Assembly: GCA_945643635.1 (NCBI GenBank)
Contig: CALZFC010000006.1
Coordinates: 8,461,001 to 8,525,000, forward strand
DNA: 64,000 nucleotides
Direction of reading: 5' to 3'
DNA from: Allodiplogaster sudhausi
Lineage: Eukaryota; Nematoda; Chromadorea; Rhabditida; Diplogasteridae
Below are positions 46,925-61,000 of this stretch, in pieces. The notes below the pieces were generated by a model. It was not told the DNA's origin. It saw only the letters and a list, made by a program, of their open reading frames with translations, and did not search any database. Numbering within the stretch: the first letter of the stretch is position 1; the number at the start of each line of letters is the position of its first letter. A program made the translations under genes and the position numbers.

Positions 46925-48484
46925 GCTGAGAGCTCTCTAAATTATGCATCTGTCTACTGCCTCTCTCCCTATTCCGATCTGACTCTCCACACTGTCCAGG
47001 TTGTGTGTCCCCATTATTGTCCTGCTCGCACTTTCTCATCTTCACTGACTCACTCTCTCACAACTCTCTCTCTCTCTCTCTCACTCTCTCACAACCCTCT
47101 CTCTCTATCGCTGTCTTGCTCCTCTCCTCTTCCTTTACACTCCACTTTTCACCTGTCTCCGTCGCTTGCTCCTTCCCTCTCTCCTTCTGTATCCTCTGTG
47201 TCCACGCTTCTCTTTCTCTTCTCTCTCCCCTCCTCTCCTTATCTTATTCTCTCTCTCTCCCTCTTTTCCTATCTCATTCTCTTGCTGCCTTTAGCGTCAT
47301 CTCTGGTTATTCATCTCCAAGGTTATATGAAAGTTAGAGGGGGCTGGTCAAGGTGGCTCGGAAAAGAATGAAGGGATCTCTGTACGTGTAATAGCTGATG
47401 CGCGAGAGAAGGAGAGGGAGGGAGAGAAAATAGGAAGAAGAGAAAGAGAAGAGTTAGAGAAGCAGAGAAAGTGTCGCCAATTTTGAGAAGATAAATCGAG
47501 AGTATGTAGATGCAGACCTTCCGTCTATCTCTCCCTTCTTCTCTCTCCCTCTCTCTCTATTTCCTTTCTCTTTCACTCTCTCTCTGTCCCTGTTACGTTC
47601 TCGCTGACTTTACTCGGTATCTCTCACTTTCTCGTCCCAATAGCTTCATTGTGCTTTACCTACAACTCTCTACTTATATTTTCGCATTCTCTCTCTCTCT
47701 CCCTCTCTCTCTCCTTCTCCCTGCCTCTCTCACTCTTCTTCTCCACTAGCAATATGCACTAGATATTTGCACGACTTTAGCGAGTGCTAGTTTGCGTGCT
47801 TCGCCTGTACACACTTTACTCATTGATTTCATATCTTCTACAATCCTCCTCAATCCGTCATAAGCCGTGTACCGTAATCCTGACCATGAGTAAAATTACT
47901 CCGTAATCCCATTGAAAAAATTCCGTTTTATCCTATTATTTTTATCCTATTCAATTTGAACATTTTCGAATTATGTATCTCAATAGCTGTCTTTATAAAA
48001 AAAATTTATCTGTTTTTTCATCCATAACAAAAAGTGAGATCTAAATAAATATAATTTTACTTTCGCCTCGCCCACCCTCACATATTCTCTTTCTCTCGCT
48101 CCTCCTATCTGATGATTTTCAATCTCTTTCTCTCTATCTCTATCTCTCTCTCTCTCTCTTCCTCTCTCTATTTCTCTCTTAATCTCTCAGTTCCTCCAAT
48201 GACCAACCTCCCTCACCCTATCTGGTGATACTCTTTTCAGCCAACCAATAGCTCTGTATAATCCCTCACTCTCCTACGTTTTGCCTGTTGCTCTTGGATG
48301 GGCACGGGATCGCTATTACCAATGCATGGAGGTGGCGACTCTTTTAGGAGTGAGAGAGAGGGAAGAGAGTTATGAGGAGAGAGAGAGAGCGCGCAAGGGA
48401 GAGAGAGAAAAGAGAGGTGGATAGACAGCGAAAAGCAATAGAAGTAAATATCAAGCCATAATAGAAGGAGTGAAAGTGACAAAG

Positions 48485-48526
<42 letters not shown>

Positions 48527-48632
48527 TGGGATGAGAGAGCAGGAAGGTAAAGGTAAGAAAGAGAGAGAAAAGGAGAAAGAGGAGAAATGGCTGGATAGAG
48601 AGAGAGAGAAAGAGAGAAGGGGGAAGGCGAAA

Positions 48633-48677
<45 letters not shown>

Positions 48678-49143
48678 CGGAAAGAAGTAGAGTTGGTCGT
48701 CCCGTCCATTCCGGTATGTCCACACAAACGTGCCTGACTGGCTACCGGCGGCCGCCGCAGATTTTTCATGTTTACTTTGCAACTCGCGCATAAGATAGTT
48801 AGAGAGAAAGACAGAGAAAGAGAGAAGGAGAGAGAATAAAAGAGAGAAAGACAACGAATTGGAGTTAAGTGAATGAATAGAGTTAAGAGAGGCTGGCATG
48901 CACGTAGAAAATGATGTAGCAGTAGAGAGGGGAGAGGCTGATGATGAGGAAGATTTCCCTAAAAGATCACTCAGAGCGAAGGGAAGGGGGAAAGAGAGAG
49001 AGAGAGAGGTAGAGAAGGGGAGCGAGAGATTCCTTCTGCAAACATTGCAAATGAGAGCAAGGGTCAGGAGTGGATAGAGTACATTTTGTCTGGAGAATTG
49101 ACGACTAGATGGATTACGATGGATTGAGAGGGAAAGAGCTGTT

Positions 49144-49195
<52 letters not shown>

Positions 49196-49243
49196 AGATA
49201 TGTAGATATATCGAGAGAGAAAGAGAGAGAGGAAAAGAGAGAA

Positions 49244-49300
<57 letters not shown>

Positions 49301-50118
49301 TGAGATAGAGTGAACGATGATGCCGGGTAGTATACTTGACGTAGAAGACCTTGTCCACTGCTTTCGGTAGAGGTGGTGGGTTGGATATTGTATGCTGATT
49401 TATTTTGATTTACTTTTTCAAATACATTTATCAATGTTTAAAATTGCTCTCTTTCAATCATCATAATAGGTTCTTTCTTCTTTGGAAACGAAGCCAATCG
49501 CCTACGTATTGCGGTCTGGGCAACTTTCAAGCTATTACCCGTGATTTTAGCAATTTATTTTCTCTGCTGAACGCGGATAAATATGATTAAATACCTAACT
49601 TGATAATTTAAACAGATAGGGATTAATTTCTACGTTTTAAGCTTCATTTGAAGCCCACTCCCGAATCGTTATATAAGCTGTCATGTTTCATAGCGTTTTT
49701 CTGCCCCTTCGCCACGGTCTCTTTTCTCTCTCTCACTCTCTCTCTCTCTCTCTCTTTATCTATCTCTCAATTTCAATATACCTTACTCTAGCTCTCGCTC
49801 TGATTCTTTCTCTCTTTCTCTAGCTCTCTCTCTCTGATTCTTTCTCTCTTTCTCTAGCTCTCTCTCTCTGATTCTTTCTCTCTTTCTCTAGTTCTCAATC
49901 TCTCTCTCTATGTCTCACTCCTTCTCCCCTATCTCTCACCCCCACCCCCATTACGTATACTCCTCCTTTCCCCCATCTTTCTCTTTCCCTCCCTCGTGCT
50001 CTCCACTGATGTATCCCTCCATTACTTTGATTTGCTTGGCTCTGCGAAATCCGCGGGATAGGTGGCACATCAGCAACAGGCCTTCCAGCTATGTAATCTT
50101 GTCAATCGTTCCGATTCG

Positions 50119-50166
<48 letters not shown>

Positions 50167-50354
50167 ATCGCTCTTTGTCTCTCTCTCTATCCTTCTTTCT
50201 AGCTATCTCTATCTCTCTTTCTCTCACTCCTCGACTTTGCCATTGCAAATCAATTTACCCTTAGATCCATGGCAGAAGCGTGCACTTCCGGTCGCGATCC
50301 CTTCTCATCAGGATCTCCCTAACTTTCCTTCCCTCTGTTTCCGTCTCTCTCTCC

Positions 50355-50388
<34 letters not shown>

Positions 50389-51170
50389 TCTCTCTTTCTC
50401 TGTGTTTCTCTCTATGTCGCTCTCTTTCTCTCTGTTCCCTTCTTTTTACACCAACGTCTCTCTCGCTCTCGCTCTCTTTCCCATATGCTTCTGGCCAGTT
50501 CACGCTGTTTCATGACCTTTTCCCTCAAGTGCCCCCTTTTTCTCGGTTATTCTCTGCTCGTACATATCTAAATATCACCGACTGGAAGTCATCCTTCCTT
50601 GAATTGGTCCTGGCGGCTTCGCTGTGCCAGCCGGTGTGTGTTGTGGTGATAGGGAATCTCTCTATCTCTCTGTCTCTCTGTCTCTCTACATCTCTCTCAC
50701 TCTCGCTCTTTCTTTATCTCTCTCTCTCCTCACTCTCTCTCTATTTCTCTCTCTCTCTCTCTCTCTCTCTTCATCTCCCTTTCTCGCTCGTTCTCTCTAT
50801 CTCTCTACTCTTTTCCTCTCTCACTTCCCATATGCCCGCCTGAAGGAAAACGGAAAACGTGGTTGAGAGAAGCGGATAAAGATTAATATGCAACGAGTCT
50901 CTAGTCTCTAGATTCCCCGGAACGTATGAGGGAGGAAGTGAGAAGAGAAGGAGCTCATATACTGAGTGAGTGCGAAAGAGAGAGAGAGAGAGAGCGAGAG
51001 AGGGAGAGAGGGAGCGAGAGAGAGAGGGAGAGCGAGAGAGAGAGAATGAGGGAGCGAGAGAGAGAGGGAGAGGGAGAGAGAGAGAGAGAGGGAGCGAGAG
51101 CGTCAGAAAGGTAGAATATGCTGAAAGAATGAGACAGAGAGAGAGAGGAAGAGGGAGAGAGAGGAAGAGA

Positions 51171-51202
<32 letters not shown>

Positions 51203-52609
51203 AAAAGAGAGGGATAGAGAGAGCCAGAGAGCGACCGAAAGATATCTCACGTGCCAGCTTGCGCCATCGCGCATGATAGGGCAAGAGTTCGCACTTCAGC
51301 AAGGGACCTGGCTGATATCCCATCACACAGCCGTACACCTTTCCCTTTAACTTTTTAAACTCCCGCCAAAACTGATATTAATATTCAAAACAATTTTGTA
51401 TAAAACTGGTTTTGGTTTTCAGATGAAAGGTAATATGCACTTACATATATGTACATAAATAGTTAAAAAAAAACTGTCAGCTAACATATGTCCTCTAATA
51501 AACAAAACATTAAAAACTAACAGTAAAATCTTGTTTATTCTAAATTTTTTAGCTTCAAATCGGTTTAAAAAGTGCAATTAGAGAAATCCATGAGACCTCT
51601 CGGAGAGTTGCAGATTAGCACTGGTGTTTAATTTTTTTAAACATTTTTTTTGTACAAAGCTTGCTTGATGACGAGAGTGATTAGCCAAAGATTGTGTCTT
51701 TTATTTCTGCGAATGATACGATTGTGTGAGGCTGACGATTTTCAACGCTTTCCATACACCTAAACCACGCTGCAACGAGACCAGACAATTCGTGTTGCAC
51801 TTTGAGATCTTGTGGGATTCTTGCCTTTTACTCATCTTTAAATATTTTCACGTTAAACTTTCTTTGATATCAATAAATGTAAAGAATACATGAAAATAGT
51901 CGCCATTCTGTTTCTTATGCTTCCCTTTGAGACCCCGACCAGGGATGTCCAAGGCGGGCCGAGCCCGGGCCGGGCCCTAGGCCCGGCCCGGCCCGCATAC
52001 CCTACGGGCCGGGCCGGGCCGGGCCCGTTTTTACATAGGCCCGGCCCGGCCCGTTGCTAATTTGGTGGGCCCGGGCCTGGTTTTGGACATCCCTGACCCC
52101 GACCCCCAGTTTCCTCGACCTTGCCATCTTTCCTCGTTGTTTCCTTTCTTCCCTCTCACTTTCGAACTCGTGGTGCTGGAACATTGGCAGCATATGTCGT
52201 TCGAGTTGCTCAGCTCACGAGACCACTTCGGAATTTTTGGAAGAGAGAGAGAGAGAGGGGATGAGAGATGTAGAGAGAGAGAGAGAGAGAGAGAGAAATA
52301 AGGAGAGATAAATGGAAAAAAGAAGAAAGATAATGGGAACAGCGTCATGAGGACACGGAGTGCTGTCATGAGCAGGAGTTGTGGGACCAACGAACGAGAG
52401 AGAGAGAAAGAGAGAGAGAGAGGGAGGGAGAGAGGAAGAGAGACAGAGAGAGAGAGAGGAGAGAGAGAGAGAGATATGATGTGAGTAGGCCGGGGCCGGA
52501 GAGTGAACGGCGGGTCTGGGCCCCGAGAGATTGAGAGAACGAAAGGGCGGCCGGCTGGCTCTCTGAAACCTTTCTCATTCTCATTCATTCCCGCCTCCAC
52601 TTCCCGCTC

Positions 52610-52658
<49 letters not shown>

Positions 52659-53086
52659 TCTTCTTCGTTCCCTTTTGCCCTTCATCTACTTTTTGTGCCG
52701 TCTTCGTGACATTCCGTTTCTCTATTTCTGTGAGGTCTCTCTTCTTTCTCTCTTCCTATCTTTTCTTAACATCGCTGCCTCCCTTTTCTCTTTCTTCTCT
52801 CTCTCGCTCTCTTCTCTCTCACTCACTCCTCTCTCACTCTCTTCTCTCTCCCTCTCTTCTCTTCTCTCTCTATTTCCTTATCTCTCTTTATCCATCGCTG
52901 TGAATTCTTCTCGTGACTTCTGCAGCGACATGGAATTTTTTTTCGTACTTTTCGCTTCATCTTCATTTCTTCGCATCTTTTCTCCGGTCTTTTCATCTGT
53001 TGCGTCTCTCGTTTTTCTTTGACTCCATTCCTCTTTCCTACATCTCGCCCTCCTTCTCTTTCTTTTCCTTCTTTTCTCCGCCTCTC

Positions 53087-53141
<55 letters not shown>

Positions 53142-53307
53142 ACATGCATTATCTATCTCGTTGTAATTCGCGCTGCATTTCTCTTTTGTCGTCATTAGTT
53201 TTCTTCCTCTTGAACTCTTGGTCTTCTAACAGTCTGACCTTTTTTCCAATGTATCTCAATCTCTTTCCCTTTTCCACTGTCTCTCTCTCCTCTGTTCCTC
53301 TCTCTCT

Positions 53308-53358
<51 letters not shown>

Positions 53359-54094
53359 GCATTCACTTTCGTTCTTCTGCTCATCTGGTATTCTCGCGTT
53401 GCTGATTATCTAAGTTGTACTTTTTCTCTTTCATTCCCTATCTTTCATTCCATCTCTCTCTCTCTCTCTCTCTCTCTCCCTCTCTCTCTCCCTCTCTCTC
53501 TCCCTCTCTCTCTCCCTCTCTCTCTCTCTCCCTCTCTCTCTCACTCTCTCTTTTGCTCTCGTCATTCTTCTTCTCTTACACAGACGCACATCGCTCTGAT
53601 CGCTCCGCTCTTCTGATTGCGAGGGCGCTGTTCGTGCACATTCCCCCTATCGCTCTCTCTTTTCTCTATTACTCTCTCTTTCTCTACCTCTCTCTCCCCC
53701 CCCTCTCTCTCTCTCGCCCCCCTCCAAACTCCGCTCTTGTCTGCGCCGCTGTTCCTCGAGCGCCCCGGCGGACTGCTACCGCGACGCGACCGCGCGACGC
53801 ATCTGCGCATCAGCCTATTCAGCGTGATTAAAAGTGCAGAATGTCTCGATACGCAGCCTCTGCTTTCGGCTTCCCGTTTGCTCTCGTTCTCTGCCCTCCC
53901 TTCTTGCTCTCTCATGAGAGCGGGCTCTCTCACACAGGGATGCATAGTACCGAGTAATGCCTCCGGGGTGTAGCACATCTTGTGGCTTTCAGGCCCTCTT
54001 TTTTAAAGTTTCGCTCGCCCCGCCCTCTCGCTTACCCGCTCTCGACCCACACCATTTTCCTGGAGGGCATATCGATCTCAGTTTCTTCTGAGGT

Positions 54095-54135
<41 letters not shown>

Positions 54136-54330
54136 CTCTTTTTATCTGTCAATTGCTTAGCACATCGTGTGCTCACTGGCGCCACCACCGCTTCGCTCTA
54201 TAATGTTATCTCACACCAGGAGAATTGAGCGGGAGCGGGTGATGATATCTGTGCGTTTATCTCTGTGTTTTCTCTCTCTCTCCCTCTGCCTCTCTCTTTC
54301 TCTCTTTCTCTCCTTCTCCAGCCATCCCTT
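46560..54330. repeat. 7.8-kb domain of alternating CT and GA microsatellite blocks
   Basis: Purine and pyrimidine strands switch repeatedly. GA blocks: 46578-46620, 47400-47470, 48340-49310, 50940-51235, 52240-52480. CT blocks: 46750-47290, 47520-47740, 48100-48190, 49720-50470, 50660-50820, 52600-53560, 53650-53720, 54095-54310. Between them lie short complex stretches without recognisable exons. Long Ser/Leu-rich or Arg/Glu-rich frames here are translations of the repeats. Confidence 0.9.
51940..52095. mobile_element. 156-bp hAT-type MITE built of GGGCC repeats
   Basis: The ends CAGGGATGTCCAA and TTGGACATCCCTG are inverted. The flanks are an exact 8-bp target duplication, ACCCCGAC (51932-51939 and 52096-52103). 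CAGGG ends and an 8-bp duplication are hAT features. The inside consists of GGGCCGGGCC and CCCGGCCCGG runs that can fold back several ways. Confidence 0.92.
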
Positions 54331-55052
54331 GTTCATCAATGGCGCCACTCCGTATCAGAGTCGTGCTCGTAATATGAGTGTGTCCTCATCTGGTCGTTCC
54401 ACATCTTCTCGCTCTTTCTGTCTGCGTCTCCAATTTCTCACAACTTTTTTTGCCGCCGAATACTCTCGCGTCCATTTCATTGATATCCGACGGTTTCACT
54501 CGACAATTTAATTTCCTACTTTCTTTCGACTCGCTTCTGCGTTGTTCTATTCATAACTTTCTTCCTTTCTCTGCATTCCTCACTTCGTTCCTTAGCGCTC
54601 CTCCTATCAGTTGGCGATCATCACGAAAGTGTACTTCTCATCGCACCAGTCCGCTTCCGTGTTAAACAGTTTTTTACCTGACGCTTCCATAATGCACCCA
54701 CTTTAGTTCTGATACTCGCATTATATTACTTCTTTTAAAAATTATTTTTTAATAAGTGATTTTGAACGCGTATTTCCGCTAATTGTTATTTTTTCTAGAG
54801 AGTTTAATTAGCGAGTTTAATGAATGCTTCTTTGCAGAACTTGTACACACCTGTATTATAGTCCCCCGCCTCTCCTTCCCCTTTCCATCTTCCCGGGCGA
54901 GTATTCATCCGACTTGACGTGTGTACAGAGAGTTCTCCCTTCTTCGTCTTCTACTCGTTCTTCATCTCCCTCCCCTCTCACTACCTTCTCATTTATCCCT
55001 ACGAGGAATTCCGGTGTGACCGTACTCCGTCCAAGAGAATTTCCCCCTGAGT
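54331..55052. other. Upstream region of the Gln/Gly-rich gene
   Basis: Pyrimidine-rich sequence without a recognised exon. It should contain the promoter or 5' UTR of the gene starting at 55053. Confidence 0.4.
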
Positions 55053-58000
55053 ATGGCAATGGCGGAACATCAGCAATGGGGTTACGGCGCCGGCGGAGGC
55101 AGCCCGGCCCAGTGGAACAATGGCACTCGCTCTGGTTAGCAGCCGCACTATAATTGTTGTCTATTTACTTGGATATTTACTTATATTTAACATTGCTGTA
55201 TTGTGCAAAAAAAAAATTCTGTTCGAATTAATACGCGTGGTACCTCTTGACGCAATAACAGGCACATTTCTATTCTCTGCACCGTAGATATGCATGGTTT
55301 ATAATTTTTTGCTGTTTGTCTCGCGTTCCGCTAAGCTTATTGTAAACGTAAATTCTTTGAAGGAATAATAAAATTATAATTAATGTATCTTTATCTTCGG
55401 TAAGCATATTTTAAAGTGAATTTTTTTTAGAACGAATTAGAAAATAGTATTAATAATGAATGAAATAAATCAAAACTCTGCTGCAGAGCACGCGGTCTCG
55501 AAGCCGATCATGATGGGAGGCGGCCAATCGGGCGCCATCCCGATTCTGAATGGCGCGGGCGGCCAGATGTCCGCGCCCCTCTCGCCCAAGGTCGGCCCCG
55601 AGTCCCTCCAGACTCGCATCTGCCAGGAGATGGTCAACCACGTCATCAGCAGCAGCCCGCAGTCGGTGAGGAAGAATTTTTTTTTTCCAATTTTTATTTC
55701 AAATTTTTCCCACTTTTTGACATCAGACAAGGTTTTAAAACAATTGGCAAAATAAGAATTGTCCAAAATAAGTACTGTTGTGAGGAGAACAGGTACGGTA
55801 ACAAGGAAGTTTGGGTGCAAGAAATTCCTTCATTCCTTTGTCTATACTAACAAAAAGTACTTCAAAATATGGAAGAAGTGGTCTTCAGTCAGCTCCTCGG
55901 TCTCGTTTCTCTTCACGGTCCAATTTTGTTATGAATGCCCCGGATCATGAATTCATGATGTCCGTTGAACTATTTGTTGTATATATATATATATATATTT
56001 ACTATTTGTCATTGTATTTGATATAGCGCGTTTGCTGCATATGAGACCACATAGTTGTTGCGATAGATGTAAAATGCTTGTATGCCTAGCGCAAGGTTTA
56101 TTTATTATATTCGTTTATTACTTTTGTTTACAAACAGCGAAAAAATGTTGCTAGAATAAATATATTGACTATGTTTTTTTTATTATTTTTCGCTCCATTT
56201 TTTCCTTGAAATATTTAGTATCCATATTTTCTTCGTTTTGTCATTATTTGATTTCTTTTCTGCCAATATGTTTCTACTCTTTCCTCCCTTCACTCCCTTC
56301 CTTCTCTTGTTGATTTCCTAACCAACAACTGTGCGATTGAAGCGATAGGAAGGAAATGCCTTCTGATAGGGCCATAAAAAGAGAAAGAGGAACGACATGA
56401 ATAGATTCGTGAAAGGAACAATTGAACGGACTTTAATATGGGGAGAGAAAGAGAGAGAGAGGGAGAGGGAAAGATAGAAAAAGGGAGAGAGAGAGAGGGA
56501 AAGATGGAGAGAGAAAGAGAGAGAGAGAAGGGGGAGGAGGAGAGAACAATGCTAAAAGTGTGGGCAAAGTACTACACAACGTCATGGCAGCGTTCGCCAT
56601 CGGACCTTCGGCGCTTTTAATTCGCCCGATAACCTTGGTAGTATCTCATACCTACTCTCTCTCTCTCTTCTCTCTTTTTCTCTCTATCTCTGTCTCTCTC
56701 TCTCGCTCTCTTTCTTTCCTCTCTCTGTTCTCTTCTCCGACTGTCCTCGCTTAATCAGAGCACAAACTTCATTGCTATGCTTCCGATCTATCTTGAAATC
56801 CATCGGCTCTCTCTGTCCCTCTCTCTCCCTCTATATATCTCTCTCTCTCCTCGCTCGTTTTTTGCATGTTCCTATGTGCCTGCCCTCTAGTGCCCCCTTT
56901 CTCTCTCCCCACTGCTGATTTCTATCGTCCGGCTGATTTCCCCCCTTCCTTTCCCCACTCCTCTTTGCCAGTCATTCACAAGCCGATCCATTCTTTTTGT
57001 TATCTCTATTTCTCTGCTGTTCACTCTCTGTACCTTCCTCTCTCTTACTGTCTGACTCTCTCTCATACGCTGTTTTTCTGTCTTTCTCTTTTTCACACAC
57101 ATTCTCTCTCTCTTCCTCTCTCTATCTCTCACTCTCTTCCCCTGCCTAGTCGCCAGCGTGGCCAGCGCTTGAACCGCTCCCGTGGTTTGAACTGTGCTTC
57201 TTCTTGTTCTTCTTCTTCCTCTCCCTCCACTCTCTAGCAGACCGATTCTGTCAATCTGTCAGTTTCTGCTCAGTCTCTTCCCAGATTCACTGATTATTCC
57301 TATCAATCTAGTGGAAGAGAGTGAGAGCCTTCCCAGTTCCTGTATCGGTAAATGGAACGCTGTTTCCCGCCACGAATCAGGCGCCGACCCTACTACCACC
57401 CATCTGATTGCTAGACCTCCCTGAGTAGACCAAGGAGCTGACGATGCAGCCAGGGCAGCAGGGTAACAGCCCAGAGACCCCGGCCCGGCAGCGTTCTTCT
57501 CCGAACCCGGAAAATGGTCTTCGTAAAGATAGTAACCAAGCGACAGCTCCAATTGCTATCAATTCTACGGCTACGACTTTTAACGATTATGAAAATGCAC
57601 TGCCTCCTACTGAAGCGGAATTAGATGAAGACTATTATGAAAGATCACCACTGCCTCCCTCATCGCTAGTCTCCTCCTTTGTGGGCACTGACGGAGTGAC
57701 GTACTTTCAGACGCAAGCCACGCCGAAAGCGGATGGGCCGCTGAGATTCCTCGAAATGTCAGTGAGCGGGAAGTTTAAATGATTAAGTAACAATTTTAAA
57801 TATAATTTTACCATTGAAAAATATCCTTAAAGTTATATTATTTCTGGTAGATCAGCGAGTAAGGCGAGTAATATAAATAAATAAATATGTTATTTCAATG
57901 GCGGAGTTATGCGCACTGAAGCTTGCGATACATGAAATATCGTTTTACCTCAGTAAAAAGATTGTGTTATTCACAAATGGATTTTACCCAGACTCTGCGA

Positions 58001-61000
58001 AGAACTTTGTTCTCACTTTTTGACTGCCCTTCAGTCTTACAGTTCGCTTTGGTTTTTCACAATCAGATACATTTTGGTGGGCCCCTTGCGTCTTTGTGAA
58101 TGGGGAATAGATGAAATAATTTCTTAATGATTGCTCTGAAATCATATGGCTCTTTACATGGAGCACTGTTCTGTGAATCACGTGCGTCTTTTTATGTTGT
58201 GGCTGTTCGATGGTAGGACTCGTGTGCGATGGAAGAGAGAGAGAGAGAGAGAGAGGAGAGAGTGAGAGAGGAGAAAGAGAGAGAGAGAGAGACGAGAAAG
58301 GTAGCAACTGGCAAGAGGTAGAGAAAAATTGAAAGTTGTGATAGGGCAGAGAGAGGGTGACAGCGCGAGAGGAGAGAGAGCGGGAGCAGGGAGAGCCCGC
58401 GAGCGGGAGAGCGAGAGAGAGAGAGAAAGAAGAAAGATACACTTGCGCTGTTCTCTCGCATGAATTGTCACGCTGCTGCTTCACCTGCTCGACCAAGCCT
58501 ATTCACTCTCTTTGACTCTGCTTTTGATTGAGATGAAACGGGAAAGAGAGAGAGAGTAAGAAATCGCGTGATCTACCCTGGATAGTTTGAAGAATGATTT
58601 CAAACTGATACTCTGATGCCGAGAACTCTTCCTTCCCATTGTCAATTGTATCTTTTCGTTGATATATGAGGTGAGGATCAAAAGGGCAAAGAAGCTTCCG
58701 TCTGTTGACTCGGGTTCTAGAGCGGAAATCGTGTGTTGTTTCGCCCGCTGTCTTGCACTCTCTCGGATCGGAAGAGAGGGGGGGGGGGGTTGGCATAGGA
58801 TTTCAAGAGGAGCCCGGATGGCATGTTGTCAGTGGTAGACGGGTGATGAAGAGAAGGAGCGAGAGAGATAAGGAGAGAGAGAAGAGAGAGAGAGAGTAAG
58901 AGAGGTCGGGGGAACGGGAGATCGCGAATGGGATTGAGAAGGCAGAGAGGCCAAGAGAGAACCAAAGATCAAAGGTCGCTTCAAATTGGAACATGTGCAC
59001 TTCTTCAGGGGACGCAGCTCCTTGAAATGATTTATTATTGATTGATTTTGGAGAGTTTGTGATGCCCATGGCTGAGGGGGGGAGAGTGAGTGTGTTTAGG
59101 CTGAGAAAAGGGGTTAGCTCGGGCAGAGGCAGTGCGTACGGTTTTTTTTCAACGAACTGCCTTGAAGTTTGGCGTTGGTTAGTTAGTTTTATGAATTGAG
59201 CGGGTTGAACCGATAGAGAGTGAGAGAGAGAGAGAGAGAAAATAAAGAAAGAGGCATCATGAGATGCGAGAAGGTGAGAATGGAGGGAGCGAAAGAGAGA
59301 GGTTGAGAGAGAAAAATTAGAGAGCATGAGTGGACGAGTGAGTGAGTAAGAGAGGGGAGAAGGAGAAGAGTAACAAAAAGTGGAAGAGAGGCGAGCTCGT
59401 ACGCGCATGAGTGAAGAAAGAAAGAGAGAGAGAGAGCGGGAGAGAGAGAGAAAGAGAAAGGAGTTGATACATTCGAGCCCTTCTCTTTTGTCCTTGCACT
59501 CGCCAGCGAGCGCATCGCTTCGGCAGATAAAACCACCGCAGAAGAAGACTGGCAGACTGACCTATCTCATTCCTTGATCTTTGTTGAGCGATGCCGGATT
59601 TTCTCTCTTTATCTGTGCTTCTCTCTCTCTCTCTGTCTCTCTCTCTCTCTCTTAATTTTTCTCGCTTCACCTCTCTCGCATTCTTTGAATTCTTAACTGT
59701 CTCATCCAGAAAGTTTGAACAGCGCAGCAATTTTTTTCGCTCCAAGAGTTATCCACGTCGAATGCGCTTTTTCAGTGCGGCTTTGTTTCTTTTTCCTCGA
59801 ATTTCATACAATACAATGTTGATTTCGATGTGATTTATCGACGAATGATGATGGTTCATCGTAGGAATTTGTCTGGCTATCCACTCAGAGAGGGCTGTGA
59901 GTGATTGATCTACCTGATCCCTTTTCAATAGAGTAGTGTACATAATGATAAACAACATATTATGCGTTGGTTGGTTGCGAATTGGTTACGGAGATAGAGG
60001 AGGAGGGAGAGGACAGAGAGATGAATACCTTTATTGTATCTGAGCATGTGAATAGAGTAAATGACAGTTCTGCAGGCACAGTAAGCAGCTTTGCAGATTC
60101 CCCTGCCAAAGAGTAATAGTGGAGTGATGAGAGAGAGCGAGAGAGAGAGAGAGAGTGGGAGACAGAAAGGGAAAGTTGTCAGCAGAGAAGTGATGTTTCG
60201 TGTGTTCTGCTTACACGATTGTTTAGTTAGTTTTGCCTGAGGCCTAAATTAGGCCTCAGGCGGAAAATTGAAATATGGGCGATAAAAGTTTGGAGATGGA
60301 GAGTCTTATTGTTCGCTTGTTTTTGAAAGTGATAATATTCTCTCTTTGATTTTTTTCGCAAAAATTCCGCCTTAAATAGCTACATTATTCGATAATTTTT
60401 TTTAAAATGTCAACTGTTTTCCTTTTCCCTACCAAATGATATTTTTACTTCTTTCAGGATGGAGGAGAAGAACGCGCAGGCGGCTGCGGCGAATGGGCAA
60501 ATGCAAGGGCATACGGTGGGTCATCTCATTAAAAATGTATTTTGAATTAAATAAAATTATAAAGCAAAAATAATAATATTAATAATAACACGTGAACAAA
60601 ACAAAAGAAGAAGTAAATGAAAATATTTTTCCGACTTCTATTATGCGCCATTGTAATTGTGGATTTTGAGCGCACTCTATGTACGGGGATTATGCTGTTC
60701 CAATGAACTTCAGCATAATCGTTTCTGTTGGGCGAATTTCTCTCTCTCTCTCTCTCTCTCATTTTCTCTTTTTTTTCTTTTTTTTCTCACTTATTCTCAT
60801 TGTGGTTTTACTGCCACCACGCTATTCTTCTGTTCCTATTTCATTGCGCTCCTTGCAAGTTGTCTGACTATAACTTTAATAAAAAAAGAACGGGCGAGAT
60901 CATGAAAAGATATGAGGCAGGAGAGAATATATGTAGAAGGTCGAAAGAAACCTGATGGAGATGAGAGAGAGAGGGAGAGAGAGAGAGAGAGAATGGGCGA

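Noticed and set aside
48237..49358. 373-codon Ser/Leu-rich frame, and similar frames between 46.5 and 54 kb
   Set aside because: Translations of CT/GA microsatellites without real codon structure.
51960..52090. GGGCC runs as telomeric or rDNA-like repeat
   Set aside because: Exact inverted ends and an 8-bp target duplication show a MITE.
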